Origin: Rhodospirillales bacterium
Lineage (GTDB): Bacteria; Pseudomonadota; Alphaproteobacteria; Acetobacterales; Acetobacteraceae
Assembly (NCBI GenBank): GCA_947447625.1
Contig: CANFKS010000036.1
Coordinates: 1 to 37,372 of the forward strand
Direction of reading: 5' to 3'
Length of the DNA: 37,372 bases
The notes beneath the pieces were generated by a model that was not told where the DNA came from, searched no databases, and saw only the letters and a program-made list of their open reading frames with translations. This document shows, one piece after another, positions 16,802 to 25,627 of the stretch (positions are counted from its first letter, which is position 1; the number at the start of each line of letters is the position of its first letter). Made by a program: the position numbers and the translations under genes.

Positions 16802-16903
16802 GAGCGGGATGCCTTCCGATCGGCGAAGCCATCCCGCTCTAGCCCTTTGTTTGATCGCCTGATTCAGATTTTTGGTGATTCCACCAAAAATCATCAGGCT
16901 CTA
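16802..16903. repeat. 102-bp two-hairpin repeat, copy 4
   Basis: Full-length copy starting GAGCGGGATGCCTTC and ending CATCAGGCTCTA. Hairpin A has one mismatch in 15 pairs; hairpin B is identical to that of copy 2. Its last three bases (16901-16903) are the stop codon of rpsO, so reading from rpsO the first thing transcribed after the stop is hairpin B. Confidence 0.9.
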
Positions 16904-17170
16904 GCGGCGCAGGCTCAGGCGACCGATCAGCACTTCGTAGCGGCGATGATCCTTGCGCTTGAGATAGTCGAGCAGGCCACGGCGGGCGCCCACCATCATC
17001 AGCAGGCCGCGACGCGAATGGAAATCCTTCGCGTGGACCTTCTGGTGTTCGGTGAGGTTGTTGATCCGCTCGGTGAGGAGCGCGACCTGCACTTCCGGGC
17101 TGCCGGTATCGCCGGGATGGGTGGCATAGTCGATAATGAGCGCCGCACGGCGCTCTGCGGTGATCGACAT
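16901..17170 (-). CDS. rpsO: Ribosomal protein S15
   Basis: Primary 16S rRNA-binding protein of the small subunit. At 89 residues it has the standard length, with [20 protein letters not shown], the [21 protein letters not shown] helix and the [12 protein letters not shown] ending all characteristic. The ATG at 17170 has AGGAG shortly upstream. Its stop codon TAG is formed by the last bases of repeat copy 4. It lies 46 bases after truB in the conserved truB-rpsO-pnp order. Confidence 0.98.
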   Translation of the reverse strand: MSITAERRAALIIDYATHPGDTGSPEVQVALLTERINNLTEHQKVHAKDFHSRRGLLMMVGARRGLLDYLKRKDHRRYEVLIGRLSLRR

Positions 17171-17216
17171 CGGGGTTACTCCTGATGAATGATGAAAGGG
17201 CGCGTGCGGCCGAGCA

Positions 17217-18143
17217 CTACAACAGGCGCTCCGGCTTGAGCATCCCGTCCGACAGACGGCAAAGCCCCAACACGCGGTTCCCCGCCATGGCACGAACGAC
17301 CCCGTTGTCGGGATCGGCCGTCCGCGGAATGCGGCCCATCAGATCAACCAGGCTGATCGCCTGGCCATGCGAGAGGCCGAAGGCTTCCGCCTCGGTCAGG
17401 GCCAGCGCCGGGATGTCGGCCAGCGCGGTCGCGACCGGAAGCAGGAAGTCCGGAGAGACGGGGGGGGTATCGTCCGCCCGTTGCAGTTTGTCCAGCGGAA
17501 TCGCTTGTGCTTCGGTAAAGGGTCCGACGCGCAAGCGGCGCAGGGCGGCGATGTGGCCGACGGTGCCGCAGGCGCGCGCGATGTCGCGCGCGAGACTGCG
17601 CATGTAGACGCCCTTGCCGGATTGCACTTCAAAGACGGCATGGTCGGCGTCGGGCCGGTCGATCAGTTCGAAGCGATCGACCCGGGCGGGACGGGCTTCC
17701 ATCACCGGGGCGTTGCCGGCGCGGGCCAAATCATAGGCGCGCTCGCCGGCGATTTTGATGGCGGAGTAGATCGGCGGAACCTGCATGATGTCGCCGATGA
17801 AGGCGGGCAGCACCGCTTTGAGCTGGTCGTCGGTCGGGCGGACATCCGAGGTTTCGATGACCTGTCCGTCGGCGTCGTCGGTGTCGCGGGCTTCGCCGAG
17901 CTTCAGTGTGAAGTGATAGACCTTGGTGCCGTCCATCACGTAGGGCACGGTTTTGGTGGCGGCCCCGAAGGCGACGGGCAGCAGGCCGGTGGCGAGGGGG
18001 TCAAGCGTGCCGCCATGGCCAGCTTTTTGGGCGTCGAACCAGCGGCGGACGCGGTTGACGACATCGGTGCTGGTCAGCCCCTGGGGTTTGTCCACGACCA
18101 GCCAGCCGTCCAAGGGACGGCCGCGCGGTTTACGCTGACGCAT
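17217..18143 (-). CDS. truB: tRNA pseudouridine-55 synthase
   Basis: Makes pseudouridine 55 in the T-loop of tRNAs. The 308-residue protein has the family N-terminus ([18 protein letters not shown]) and the catalytic Asp48 in [10 protein letters not shown], followed by the KVYHF strand, the YSAIKI motif and [12 protein letters not shown]. The C-terminal 70 residues form a PUA-like domain. It begins six bases after the rbfA stop, so coupling is likely. Confidence 0.97.
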   Translation of the reverse strand: MRQRKPRGRPLDGWLVVDKPQGLTSTDVVNRVRRWFDAQKAGHGGTLDPLATGLLPVAFGAATKTVPYVMDGTKVYHFTLKLGEARDTDDADGQVIETSDVRPTDDQLKAVLPAFIGDIMQVPPIYSAIKIAGERAYDLARAGNAPVMEARPARVDRFELIDRPDADHAVFEVQSGKGVYMRSLARDIARACGTVGHIAALRRLRVGPFTEAQAIPLDKLQRADDTPPVSPDFLLPVATALADIPALALTEAEAFGLSHGQAISLVDLMGRIPRTADPDNGVVRAMAGNRVLGLCRLSDGMLKPERLL

Positions 18144-18149
18144 GATTGA

Positions 18150-18677
18150 TCAGTCCGATTTCTTGAGGTCGCGGGCCACGGCGGGGGCGCGCAGGAGCTT
18201 GTCCACATAGGTGGCGTATTCGATGCTTTCGTCGGCCTGGAAATGGATTTCCGGGGCGACGCGCAGGCGCAGCGCTTGGGCCACCTGGCCGCGCAGGAAC
18301 GCGGCACAACGGCGCAAGGCCGGCAGCTTCGTGGCGATGTCGGTGCGGCCAAGGCGGGAGACGAAGGCGGTGGCGTGTTTCAGGTCCGGACTGATGCGGA
18401 CTTCGGCCACCGTGATGGTGACGCCGACGAGTTCGTGGTCCCGCACTTCGCCGCGGCCGAAAACGCTGGCGAGGACGTGACGGATCTCCTCGGCCACGCG
18501 CAGCTGGCGTTGCGACGGCGGCTTGGCGGATTGGGTGGCGCGCGGCGGGCGGGACCGGGGCATTTCGCCCTGGGTCGCGCCCTTGCCGCGTTTTCCGGCC
18601 GGGGCTCGCTTGTCCCCCGCCGGTCGCTTGTCTCCCACGGCGCGCTTGTCGGCCGGGGGGCGCTTGTCTTCAGCCAT
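18150..18677 (-). CDS. rbfA: Ribosome-binding factor A with N-terminal repeat extension
   Basis: RbfA helps to mature the 5' end of 16S rRNA and is needed at low temperature. The KH-like core runs from about residue 55 (QRQLRVAEEIRHVLASVF) to 165, with VRISPDLKHATAFVS and the IHFQADESIEYATYVDKLL ending. Ahead of it sits a basic extension of about 50 residues that most RbfA proteins lack; residues 4-27 are four hexapeptide repeats of the form DKR-x-x-(A/G), encoded by an 18-base period. The ATG at 18677 is preferred over 18728, since the latter would overlap infB. The infB stop is 20 bases upstream. Confidence 0.95.
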   Translation of the reverse strand: MAEDKRPPADKRAVGDKRPAGDKRAPAGKRGKGATQGEMPRSRPPRATQSAKPPSQRQLRVAEEIRHVLASVFGRGEVRDHELVGVTITVAEVRISPDLKHATAFVSRLGRTDIATKLPALRRCAAFLRGQVAQALRLRVAPEIHFQADESIEYATYVDKLLRAPAVARDLKKSD

Positions 18678-18697
18678 TGGCTTCAGGCCCAATCTGC

Positions 18698-21493
18698 TCA
18701 ACCGGGAACCAGCTCCACCTCGTAACATTCGACGACGTCGCCTTCGCGCAAGTCATTGAAGTTGGCGAAGGAGAGGCCGCATTCGTAGCCGCGGGCCACT
18801 TCGCGGACATCGTCCTTGAAGCGCTTGAGCTGGGTGAGATCGCCGGTGTGGACCACCACGCCCGCGCGGAGCAGGCGCACGCCGCAGCCGCGCTTGACGA
18901 GGCCTTCGGTGATCATGCAGCCCGCGACCTTGCCGGTTTTGGTGATGTCGAACACTTTGCGGATCTCGGCATAGCCCAGGAACTTCTCGCGTTCCTTCGG
19001 CGCAACCTTGCCCTTGACCAGTTTCTCGACGTCATCGGCCACGTCGTAGATGATCGAGTAGTAGCGGATATCGACGCCGTCGCGCTGGGCCATGTCGCGC
19101 GCCTGGGTTGTGGCACGGACGTTGAAGGCCACGATGATGGCGCTGGAGGCCTTGGCGAGTTGGATATCGCTTTCGGTGATCTGGCCCACGCCTGCGAGCA
19201 GGACGCGGACTTTGACCTCCTCGTGGGCCTGCTTCATCACCGTCATGTTAATGGCTTCGGCGCTGCCTTGCACGTCGGCCTTGATGATGATGGCGACTTC
19301 CTTCTGCACGCCTTCCTGGATGCGGGCGAGCATCTGGTCGAGCGTGCCGCGGGCGGCGGTCATGACGCCGGCGGCCTTGTCGCGCAGCTTGCGCTGGCGG
19401 AACTCGCTGATTTCGCGCGCGCGGCTTTCGTTTTCGACGACCACGAACGGTTCGCCCGCGTTCGGCACGCTGGCGAGGCCGAGGATCTCGACCGGCGAGG
19501 ACGGGCCGACTTCCTTCAACTGGCGGCCCTTGTCGTCGAGCATGGCGCGCACGCGGCCCCACTCGGCGCCGGCCACGACGATATCGCCCTGGCGCAGGGT
19601 GCCCTTCTGGACCAGCACGGTGGCGACCGGGCCGCGGCCGCGATCGAGCCGGCTTTCGATCACCGAACCCTCGGCAGAGCGGCGGGGATTGGCGCGCAGA
19701 TCGAGGATTTCAGCCTGCAGCATGATGGCTTCCTCGAGCTTGTCGAGGCCGGTTTTTTTCAGGGCGGAGACTTCGACATCCTGGGTTTCGCCGCCCATAT
19801 CCTCGACGACGATGTCGTATTGGAGGAGTTCCTGGCGCACCCGGGTCGGGTTGGCGTCGTGCTTGTCCATCTTGTTGATGGCCACGATGATCGGCGCGTC
19901 GGCGGCCTTGGCGTGGCGGATGGCCTCGATGGTCTGCGGCATTACGCCGTCATCGGCGGCAACCACGAGGACCACGATATCCGTCACCGAGGCGCCGCGC
20001 GAGCGCATCGCGGTGAAGGCCTCATGGCCAGGCGTGTCGAGGAAGGTGATGCGGTCGCCCGTCTTCATCTGCACCTGATAGGCGCCGATGTGCTGGGTGA
20101 TGCCACCGGCTTCGCCACCGGCCACATCGGTGGCGCGGAGGGCGTCGAGCAGGCTGGTTTTGCCATGGTCGACATGGCCCATGATGGTGACAACCGGCGG
20201 GCGCATTTCGAGATCGGTGTCGATATCGACTTCGCCTTCGAGGCCGAGTTCAACATCATCCTCGGAGACGCGCTTCACACGGTGACCGAATTCCTGGACG
20301 ACGAGTTCCGCCGTGTCGGCATCGATGCTCTGGGTGATGGTCGCCATCACGCCAAGCTTCATCAGCGCCTTGATCACTTCGGGTGCCCGGGCGGCCATGC
20401 GGTTGGCCAGTTCCTGGACGGTGATGCTATCGGGGAGCACGACTTCGCGCACAACTTTCACCTGGTCCGAACGGAGGCGCTCAAGCTCGGCCTGGCGACG
20501 CTCGCGCTCGCGCTGACGGCGAACCGAGGCGAGGCTGCGCACGCGATCGTCTTCACCTTCGATGGCGGCCTGGACGTCGATCCGGCCGGGGCGGCGGCGG
20601 TCATCGACCGCTTTTTTGACGACCGGGACCGGTGCTTTGCGGGGCGCGGACGGCGAGCCGGGGCGGCGCACCACGCGGGCCTCGTCCTCTTCCTCGCCAC
20701 CGGCGCGGGCGGCGCGCAGGCGCAGGGTTTCGCTGGCCGGCGACGGCGGCGCCACAACGGCGGCGGGCGCGGCAGGACGCGGAGTGCGGCGAGCCTCTTC
20801 GGCGCCGCGCTCCGGCGGCGGGGGGGGGGCGGCGCGGGCCGCGGTATCAGCCTCGGCGGCCTTGCTGCGGGCGGCCTCCTCGGCGCGGGCCTTGGCTTCG
20901 GCTTCGGCCTTCTGGCGCGCCTCATCCTCGGCGACCTTGCGGGCCTCTTCCTCGCGGCGGCGGGCTTCTTCGGCGGCGGAGAGGATCGAAATCTTTTCCT
21001 GCTCGCGGCGCTCGGCATCGCGGCGTTCCTGTTCGCGGCGCTCGGTCTCGCGGCGCGCGGCATCGCGCTGCTGTTCGAGCACGGCGCGCTGGCGCGCGGC
21101 AAGTTCGGTTTGGGTCAGGGCGCGGCCGGCACCAGCCGGCGGACGCGAGACCGGTTGCGGCGGGCGCGGGGTGGGCACCACGGTCTGCGCTGCGATCGTG
21201 GGCGGCGTCGGCCCGGGGCTCGGCGCCGGGGTTGGCGCGGCTGGCGCCGGCGCCGAGCCCTGCGGACCTGCAGGGGGTGTCACTGTGCTCGGCGGCGGCG
21301 CAACAGGCGCGCGGCTGGGCGCCGCGCCGGGGGCGCGGTTTTTACGCACCTCAACCTGCACCACCTTGGTGCGGCCGTGGCTGAAACTCTGTCGCACGGA
21401 ACCAGCATCCACGGTGCGGCCAATTTCTGCGCGGCTCGCGGGGCGCAGCGAAAGCCTGCCCTTGCCCGTGTCCTGATCGTTGCCTTCGCTCAT
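18698..21493 (-). CDS. infB: Translation initiation factor IF-2
   Basis: GTPase that places initiator tRNA on the ribosome. The 931 residues begin with an IF2-associated segment, a Pro/Ala-rich linker (about 50-115) and a highly charged Glu/Arg/Ala coiled coil (about 120-220). Domain IF2_N precedes the G domain, whose G1 is GHVDHGKT (439-446), then DTPGHEAF and NKMDK. Domains II, III and IV follow to the end, with the family ending GYECGLSF and a short [11 protein letters not shown] tail. Length is normal for alphaproteobacteria. The ATG at 21493 lies 48 bases after the ylxR stop. Confidence 0.98.
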   Translation of the reverse strand: MSEGNDQDTGKGRLSLRPASRAEIGRTVDAGSVRQSFSHGRTKVVQVEVRKNRAPGAAPSRAPVAPPPSTVTPPAGPQGSAPAPAAPTPAPSPGPTPPTIAAQTVVPTPRPPQPVSRPPAGAGRALTQTELAARQRAVLEQQRDAARRETERREQERRDAERREQEKISILSAAEEARRREEEARKVAEDEARQKAEAEAKARAEEAARSKAAEADTAARAAPPPPPERGAEEARRTPRPAAPAAVVAPPSPASETLRLRAARAGGEEEDEARVVRRPGSPSAPRKAPVPVVKKAVDDRRRPGRIDVQAAIEGEDDRVRSLASVRRQRERERRQAELERLRSDQVKVVREVVLPDSITVQELANRMAARAPEVIKALMKLGVMATITQSIDADTAELVVQEFGHRVKRVSEDDVELGLEGEVDIDTDLEMRPPVVTIMGHVDHGKTSLLDALRATDVAGGEAGGITQHIGAYQVQMKTGDRITFLDTPGHEAFTAMRSRGASVTDIVVLVVAADDGVMPQTIEAIRHAKAADAPIIVAINKMDKHDANPTRVRQELLQYDIVVEDMGGETQDVEVSALKKTGLDKLEEAIMLQAEILDLRANPRRSAEGSVIESRLDRGRGPVATVLVQKGTLRQGDIVVAGAEWGRVRAMLDDKGRQLKEVGPSSPVEILGLASVPNAGEPFVVVENESRAREISEFRQRKLRDKAAGVMTAARGTLDQMLARIQEGVQKEVAIIIKADVQGSAEAINMTVMKQAHEEVKVRVLLAGVGQITESDIQLAKASSAIIVAFNVRATTQARDMAQRDGVDIRYYSIIYDVADDVEKLVKGKVAPKEREKFLGYAEIRKVFDITKTGKVAGCMITEGLVKRGCGVRLLRAGVVVHTGDLTQLKRFKDDVREVARGYECGLSFANFNDLREGDVVECYEVELVPG

Positions 21494-21541
21494 CTACCCG
21501 TCCGTTCTGTACTCATCTGCGACCCGCATCGCCCGACAGCC

Positions 21542-22183
21542 TCACGCCGCCAGACCCGCCAACCGCTCCGCCTCAACGCGCAACATCGCTGCCAACCGGC
21601 CCGACGCCACCACCACGTGCACGACATGCTCGCGCCCGAAAATCACGCCCAGCTGGGCCCCGTCGAGCGGTGCCACAACCGGCAACTCCGCGCCGCGACC
21701 ACCCAGGAAGCGCGCACGCTCCTCGCTACTTCCGTCGTAGGCCTGAACGACCAGACCGACCCGGCCCGCCACGATCCACTCCCGCGCCTTCACAAAGCCC
21801 GCAACGGCCTGCCCAGCGCGGCGGGCAAGCCCCAACGTATCTCCGATCCGTCGCGTCAACACCAGGCAGAGACCGGCGCACAGATCGGGCGGCACCGTCA
21901 CCTGGGCGCGGGCGGCTTTTGAAAAAGCGCCCCGCTTGCTTGCGGTTTCTATCACATCGCGGCGCGCGCTCAACCAGATTCCCCGGCCGGGCAGCTTTGC
22001 GGCGATGTCAGGCACGACACAGCGGTCGGGGCCGATGACGAAGCGGATCATCTGCTCCTTCGCCAGCCTTTCGCGGGTCACCGCGCAACGGCGCAGCGGG
22101 CCCGTTTCAGGCTCGTCTTCGATCTCCTCCAGCGCATCGCCGGAGAGATCGAGGCCGCCATCAGGCTTCGGTGGCAGCTCCAT
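21542..22183 (-). CDS. YlxR-family RNA-binding protein with L7Ae-like domain
   Basis: A 213-residue protein between nusA and infB, where this family is usually found. The YlxR (DUF448) domain is at about 28-105, with RRCAVTRERLAKEQMIRFV as its signature and GRGIWLSARRDVI next. The second domain (about 112-200), with LGLARRAGQAVAGF, resembles ribosomal L7Ae/L30e-like RNA-binding folds, giving the fused form common in alphaproteobacteria. The ATG at 22183 lies inside the end of nusA, a 23-base overlap; the next start would cut away part of the acidic N-terminus, which is not conserved, so a slightly shorter protein is possible. Confidence 0.9.
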   Translation of the reverse strand: MELPPKPDGGLDLSGDALEEIEDEPETGPLRRCAVTRERLAKEQMIRFVIGPDRCVVPDIAAKLPGRGIWLSARRDVIETASKRGAFSKAARAQVTVPPDLCAGLCLVLTRRIGDTLGLARRAGQAVAGFVKAREWIVAGRVGLVVQAYDGSSEERARFLGGRGAELPVVAPLDGAQLGVIFGREHVVHVVVASGRLAAMLRVEAERLAGLAA

Positions 22184-23684
22184 CTTCCCCTTCGAACCAA
22201 TGCGCCCGCGCGGCCATGATGACGGCGTTGGCGGTCTGCTCGTCCATCACGGATTCACCCAGGATTTCAACCAGTTCGTCCGACGCAAGATCGGCCAGGT
22301 CATCGATCGTCTTGATGCCCTTCTCGCCCAGCGACACCAGCATCGTCGGCGTCATGACGTCGAACGAGGCGATATCGTCGGACACGCCCAGCGCCACGCG
22401 ACGATCATTCAACGCATTGTCGCGCTTGACCAGATGCGTCTCGGCGCGACGGATCAGTTCCTCGGCGACCTGATCGTCGAAACCCTCGATATCGGCGAGT
22501 TCCTCGACAGGCACAAACGCCAGTTCCTCGATGGTGTTGAAGCCTTCGGTCACCAGCAGGCCTGCGATCATGTCATCGACATCGAGCGCCTCGACGAACA
22601 GCCCGGTACGGCGGCGGAATTCCTCCTGGCGACGCTCGCTTTCCTCGGCCTCGGTGAGGATGTCGATGTCCCAGCGGGTCAATTGACTGGCGAGGCGCAC
22701 ATTCTGGCCGCGTCGCCCGATGGCGAGCGACAATTGGTCGTCCGGCACCACGACCTCGACCCGCCCGGCCTCCTCGTCCATCACCACCTTGGTGACTTCG
22801 GCCGGCGCGAGCGCGTTGACGACGAAGGTCGCGGTGTTCTGCGACCAGGGAATGATGTCGATCTTTTCGCCCTGCAACTCCTGCACCACGGCCTGCACGC
22901 GCGAGCCGCGCATACCGACGCAGGCGCCGACCGGGTCGATCGACGCGTCGCGGCTGATGACGGCCATTTTAGCGCGGCTGCCGGGGTCACGGCTGACGGC
23001 CTTGATTTCGATGATGCCGTCGTAGATTTCCGGCACTTCCTGGGCGAACAGCTTGGCGAGGAAGCCGGGATGGGTGCGGCTGAGGAAAATCTGCGGGCCG
23101 CGCGGTTCCTCGCGGACGTCATAGATGTAGGCGCGCACGCGATCGCCGTTGCGGAAGCTTTCGCGCGGGATCAACTCGTCGCGGCGCAGCAGGGCCTCGG
23201 CGCGGCCGATCTCGACCATGAGGTTGCCGTATTCGGTGCGCTTGACGACGCCGTTGACGACTTCGCCGACGCGGTCCTTGAACTCGTCATACTGACGCTT
23301 GCGCTCAAGCTCGCGCACGCCCTGGACGATGACCTGCTTGGACACCTGGGCGGCGATGCGGCCGAAATCGATCGGCGGCAGCGGGTCGATGATGTGTTCG
23401 CCGGCCTTCGACTCGGGGCGGAAGCGCAGCGCGATGTGCAGCGGGATCTGCGTCTCTTCGTTCTCGACGGTCTCGACGATTTCGGTCCAGCGCGACAGGC
23501 GGACGTCTCCGGTCTTTTTGTCGATGGTGGCGCGGATGTCCTTCTCGTGGCCGTACTTGGCGCGGCCGGCTTTCTGGATGGCGCTTTCGATGACGTGCAG
23601 CACGTCGTCGCGTTCGATCAGCTTTTCCCGCGCGACGGCATCGGCCACCAGCAGCAGTTCAGGACGGGCGATAGCGGTATCCAT
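22161..23684 (-). CDS. nusA: Transcription elongation/termination factor NusA
   Basis: Binds RNA polymerase and controls pausing, termination and antitermination. The 507 residues hold the N-terminal polymerase-binding domain (1-125; [17 protein letters not shown]), the S1 domain (about 130-200), two KH domains (about 225-345; [19 protein letters not shown] and [16 protein letters not shown]) and two C-terminal acidic helix-hairpin repeats (about 360-500). ATG at 23684 gives the expected N-terminus; a TTG start at 23711 would add nine residues without family support. A tandem-repeat spacer of 95 bases separates it from rimP. Confidence 0.97.
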   Translation of the reverse strand: MDTAIARPELLLVADAVAREKLIERDDVLHVIESAIQKAGRAKYGHEKDIRATIDKKTGDVRLSRWTEIVETVENEETQIPLHIALRFRPESKAGEHIIDPLPPIDFGRIAAQVSKQVIVQGVRELERKRQYDEFKDRVGEVVNGVVKRTEYGNLMVEIGRAEALLRRDELIPRESFRNGDRVRAYIYDVREEPRGPQIFLSRTHPGFLAKLFAQEVPEIYDGIIEIKAVSRDPGSRAKMAVISRDASIDPVGACVGMRGSRVQAVVQELQGEKIDIIPWSQNTATFVVNALAPAEVTKVVMDEEAGRVEVVVPDDQLSLAIGRRGQNVRLASQLTRWDIDILTEAEESERRQEEFRRRTGLFVEALDVDDMIAGLLVTEGFNTIEELAFVPVEELADIEGFDDQVAEELIRRAETHLVKRDNALNDRRVALGVSDDIASFDVMTPTMLVSLGEKGIKTIDDLADLASDELVEILGESVMDEQTANAVIMAARAHWFEGEDGAATEA

Positions 23685-23731
23685 GGAAGTGAGCCCTTTC
23701 AGTTCGTCCAAAATCAGTTGGCCACAGCGAG

Positions 23732-23794
23732 GTGCCAGAGTCAGCCGCCAGAGTCAGGTGCCAGAGTCAGTTGACACAGTCAGTTGACAGCCAG
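23732..23794. repeat. 13-bp tandem repeats between rimP and nusA
   Basis: Units GTGCCAGAGTCAG, CCGCCAGAGTCAG, GTGCCAGAGTCAG and TTGACACAGTCAG follow each other exactly every 13 bases (23732-23783), with a decayed further unit TTGACAGCCAG. The rimP stop codon (23780-23782) and its last codons lie in the outermost units. Confidence 0.85.
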
Positions 23795-24307
23795 TTGTGC
23801 GGCGGTGGCCGCGATGAGTTCGTCAGTCAGCGTCAGCTTGGCGCGCCGCATATCGGCGAACGGCAATGCGATATCGCCGCCCTCGTCGAGTCGCAATTGG
23901 GCATTCTCGGCGTCCGCGCCAAGGATCACCCCGTTGGCGCGTTTGCGGCCCTCGACCGGGATGTTCATTTCAACGCGCACGCGGTGTCCGATGAAACGCA
24001 CCCAGTCCTTCACGCGGGTCAGCGGCCGGTCGATCCCGGCGGAACTGACTTCGAGCGTCCAGTTGCCGGGGATCGGGTCCGAAACATCCATCACGGCGCC
24101 GACGGCGCGGCTGATCGCCTCGCAATCCTCGATCGTGATGAGTTGCCCATCGGCCCGGTCGGCCATGATCTGCACGGTCGGGCGCTCGCGGCCGAGCACG
24201 GCCACCCGAACCAGTTCGAATCCCATGTCCACCAGGGTGGGCATCACCATCCCGGCAAGGCGGGCGTCAAGCCCGGAGTGGTTCAGAAGCTCGCCAGTCT
24301 CAGTCAT
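23780..24307 (-). CDS. rimP: Ribosome maturation factor RimP
   Basis: RimP helps to assemble the 30S subunit. The 175-residue protein has the usual N-terminal alpha/beta domain (about 15-90; [19 protein letters not shown] and the [15 protein letters not shown] helix, then [12 protein letters not shown]) and the C-terminal SH3-like barrel (about 95-170). It heads the operon. The ATG at 24307 is preferred over a TTG at 24322, because the latter would start within the terminator T run. The start lies only nine bases beyond that T run, so termination and translation of rimP are likely to be linked. Confidence 0.95.
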   Translation of the reverse strand: MTETGELLNHSGLDARLAGMVMPTLVDMGFELVRVAVLGRERPTVQIMADRADGQLITIEDCEAISRAVGAVMDVSDPIPGNWTLEVSSAGIDRPLTRVKDWVRFIGHRVRVEMNIPVEGRKRANGVILGADAENAQLRLDEGGDIALPFADMRRAKLTLTDELIAATAAQLAVN

Positions 24308-24315
24308 GGCATCCC

Positions 24316-24346
24316 AAAACAAAAAAGGCGGCCCGCTAAGGCCACC
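24316..24346 (-). terminator. Attenuator-type terminator in the rimP leader
   Basis: Read on the minus strand, GGTGGCC pairs with GGCCGCC (one G-U pair) around a six-base loop, followed by TTTTTTGTTTT. This is a complete intrinsic terminator placed between promoter and first gene, so it must be read through for the operon to be made. A rimP leader with such a terminator is described for alphaproteobacteria and proposed as a site of NusA feedback; that this is the same element is inferred from position and form. Confidence 0.8.
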
Positions 24347-24378
24347 CCCCGATGAGCGCGGAAGATAAGTGATCGGCT

Positions 24379-24407
24379 CTTATACCGCCGCCGCAGCCGG
24401 AACGCAA
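24379..24407 (-). promoter_or_regulatory. Promoter of the rimP-nusA-infB operon
   Basis: On the minus strand TTGCGT (24407-24402) and TATAAG (24384-24379) are 17 bases apart; the -10 matches five of six consensus positions. The predicted start near 24372 would give a leader of about 65 bases containing the attenuator. Confidence 0.65.
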
Positions 24408-24473
24408 GCGAAGCGTGTGTGCGCCCGCGGCGGTGACATTGTCGCGGCCCGCCGGCCCCGCTAGTTTGCCGCG

Positions 24474-25565
24474 ATGATTGTCATGCCGGACCTCTGCATC
24501 GTCATCCCCGTTCTCAACGAGGAGGGCAACATCGCGCCGCTCGTCGCCTGCGTGGATGCGGCGCTGGCCGGCATCGCCTGGGAAATCATGTTCGTCGACG
24601 ACGACAGCCGGGATGGCACGCGCGCCGCGATCGCCCAGGTGGCGGCCCTCGATCCCCGGGTCCGGCTGATCCATCGTATCGGCCGGCGCGGCCTGTCCTC
24701 GGCCTTCATCGAGGGCGCGCAGGCGAGTCTCGCGCCTTATATCGGGGCGATGGACGGTGATCTTCAGCACGACGAAACCGTGCTGCCGAGCATGCTGGCC
24801 GCATTGCGGGCGGGTGATTGCGACATCGCCATCGGCAGCCGCTACATCGCCGGTGGCGGCATCGGCACATGGGACGCAACCCGCGCCGGCATGTCCTCCC
24901 TCGCCACCAGGCTTGCCGGGATCGTGCTGCGCACCCCGGTGTCGGACCCGATGAGCGGGTTTTTCATGTTGCGGCGGGATGTGTTCGACAGTGCGGCGCG
25001 CCGGCTGTCGGCGATGGGGTTCAAGATCCTGCTCGACATCATCGCTTCGCTGCGCGAACCGCCCCGCATCGTCGAACTGCCGTATCAGTTCCGCACGCGG
25101 GTTTCGGGCGAAAGCAAGCTCGATGCCGGGGTGTTGCGCGACTACCTGCTGCTGATCCTGGACAAGTTGGTCGGCCATATCGTGCCGGTGCGCTTCCTGC
25201 TGTTCGCGGGCGTGGGCGCGCTGGGCATCGCGGCGCATCTGATTGTGCTGAACGCCGGGCTGGCGCTGGGCGGCATGGGTTTTCCGGCGGCGCAGACGCT
25301 GGCGACGATGGTGGCGATCCTCGGCAACTACACGCTCAACAACACTTTCACCTTCCGCGAACGCCGCCTCAAAGGGTGGCGTTTCCTGACGGGACTCGTG
25401 ACGTTCTCGCTGATTTCCAGCGTCGGCGCGGTGATGAACGTCAACGTCTCGTCGGTGTTGTTCGGCGAGGCGCATTCGAGTTGGCTTTATGCGGGCCTGC
25501 TCGGCGCGGTGATGAGCCTGGTCTGGAACTACGCGGTGAGTTCGGCGATCACCTGGCGGCGATAA
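24474..25565 (+). CDS. Glycosyltransferase family 2 fused to GtrA-like membrane domain
   Basis: A polyprenol-phosphate sugar transferase of the dolichol-phosphate-mannose-synthase type: it would load a sugar from a nucleotide donor onto a lipid carrier at the inner membrane. Residues 1-225 are the GT-A domain, with VIPVLNEEGNI near the start, FVDDDSRDGT, and the metal-binding MDGDLQHD; SDPMSGFFMLRR is typical of DPM-like enzymes. From about 238 to 363 a four-helix GtrA-like domain follows (FLLFAGVGALGIAAHL; NYTLNNTFTFRER), thought to flip the lipid-linked sugar. The start could also be the ATG three codons later; neither has a clear ribosome binding site. Its stop codon is in a tandem repeat. 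No sugar-modification genes are adjacent. Confidence 0.9.
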   Translation: MIVMPDLCIVIPVLNEEGNIAPLVACVDAALAGIAWEIMFVDDDSRDGTRAAIAQVAALDPRVRLIHRIGRRGLSSAFIEGAQASLAPYIGAMDGDLQHDETVLPSMLAALRAGDCDIAIGSRYIAGGGIGTWDATRAGMSSLATRLAGIVLRTPVSDPMSGFFMLRRDVFDSAARRLSAMGFKILLDIIASLREPPRIVELPYQFRTRVSGESKLDAGVLRDYLLLILDKLVGHIVPVRFLLFAGVGALGIAAHLIVLNAGLALGGMGFPAAQTLATMVAILGNYTLNNTFTFRERRLKGWRFLTGLVTFSLISSVGAVMNVNVSSVLFGEAHSSWLYAGLLGAVMSLVWNYAVSSAITWRR

Positions 25566-25602
25566 CTGGGCGGCGATAACCGGGCGGCGATAACCGGGCG
25601 GG
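25555..25602. repeat. 14-bp tandem repeat across the glycosyltransferase stop
   Basis: GGCGGCGATAACTG or GGCGGCGATAACCG occurs three times (25555-25568, 25569-25582, 25583-25596), followed by a partial unit. The first unit contains the final Arg codons and the TAA stop; the other two repeat the same end outside the gene. Confidence 0.9.
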
Positions 25603-25627
25603 TGATCGGCGTTCGCCCGCGCATCCC

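Noticed and set aside
18677-21922. Open frame of 1081 codons on the plus strand, opposite infB
   Set aside because: It is antisense to a certain gene, has no known domain and is rich in His, Asp and Gly, as expected when a GC-rich gene is read backwards.
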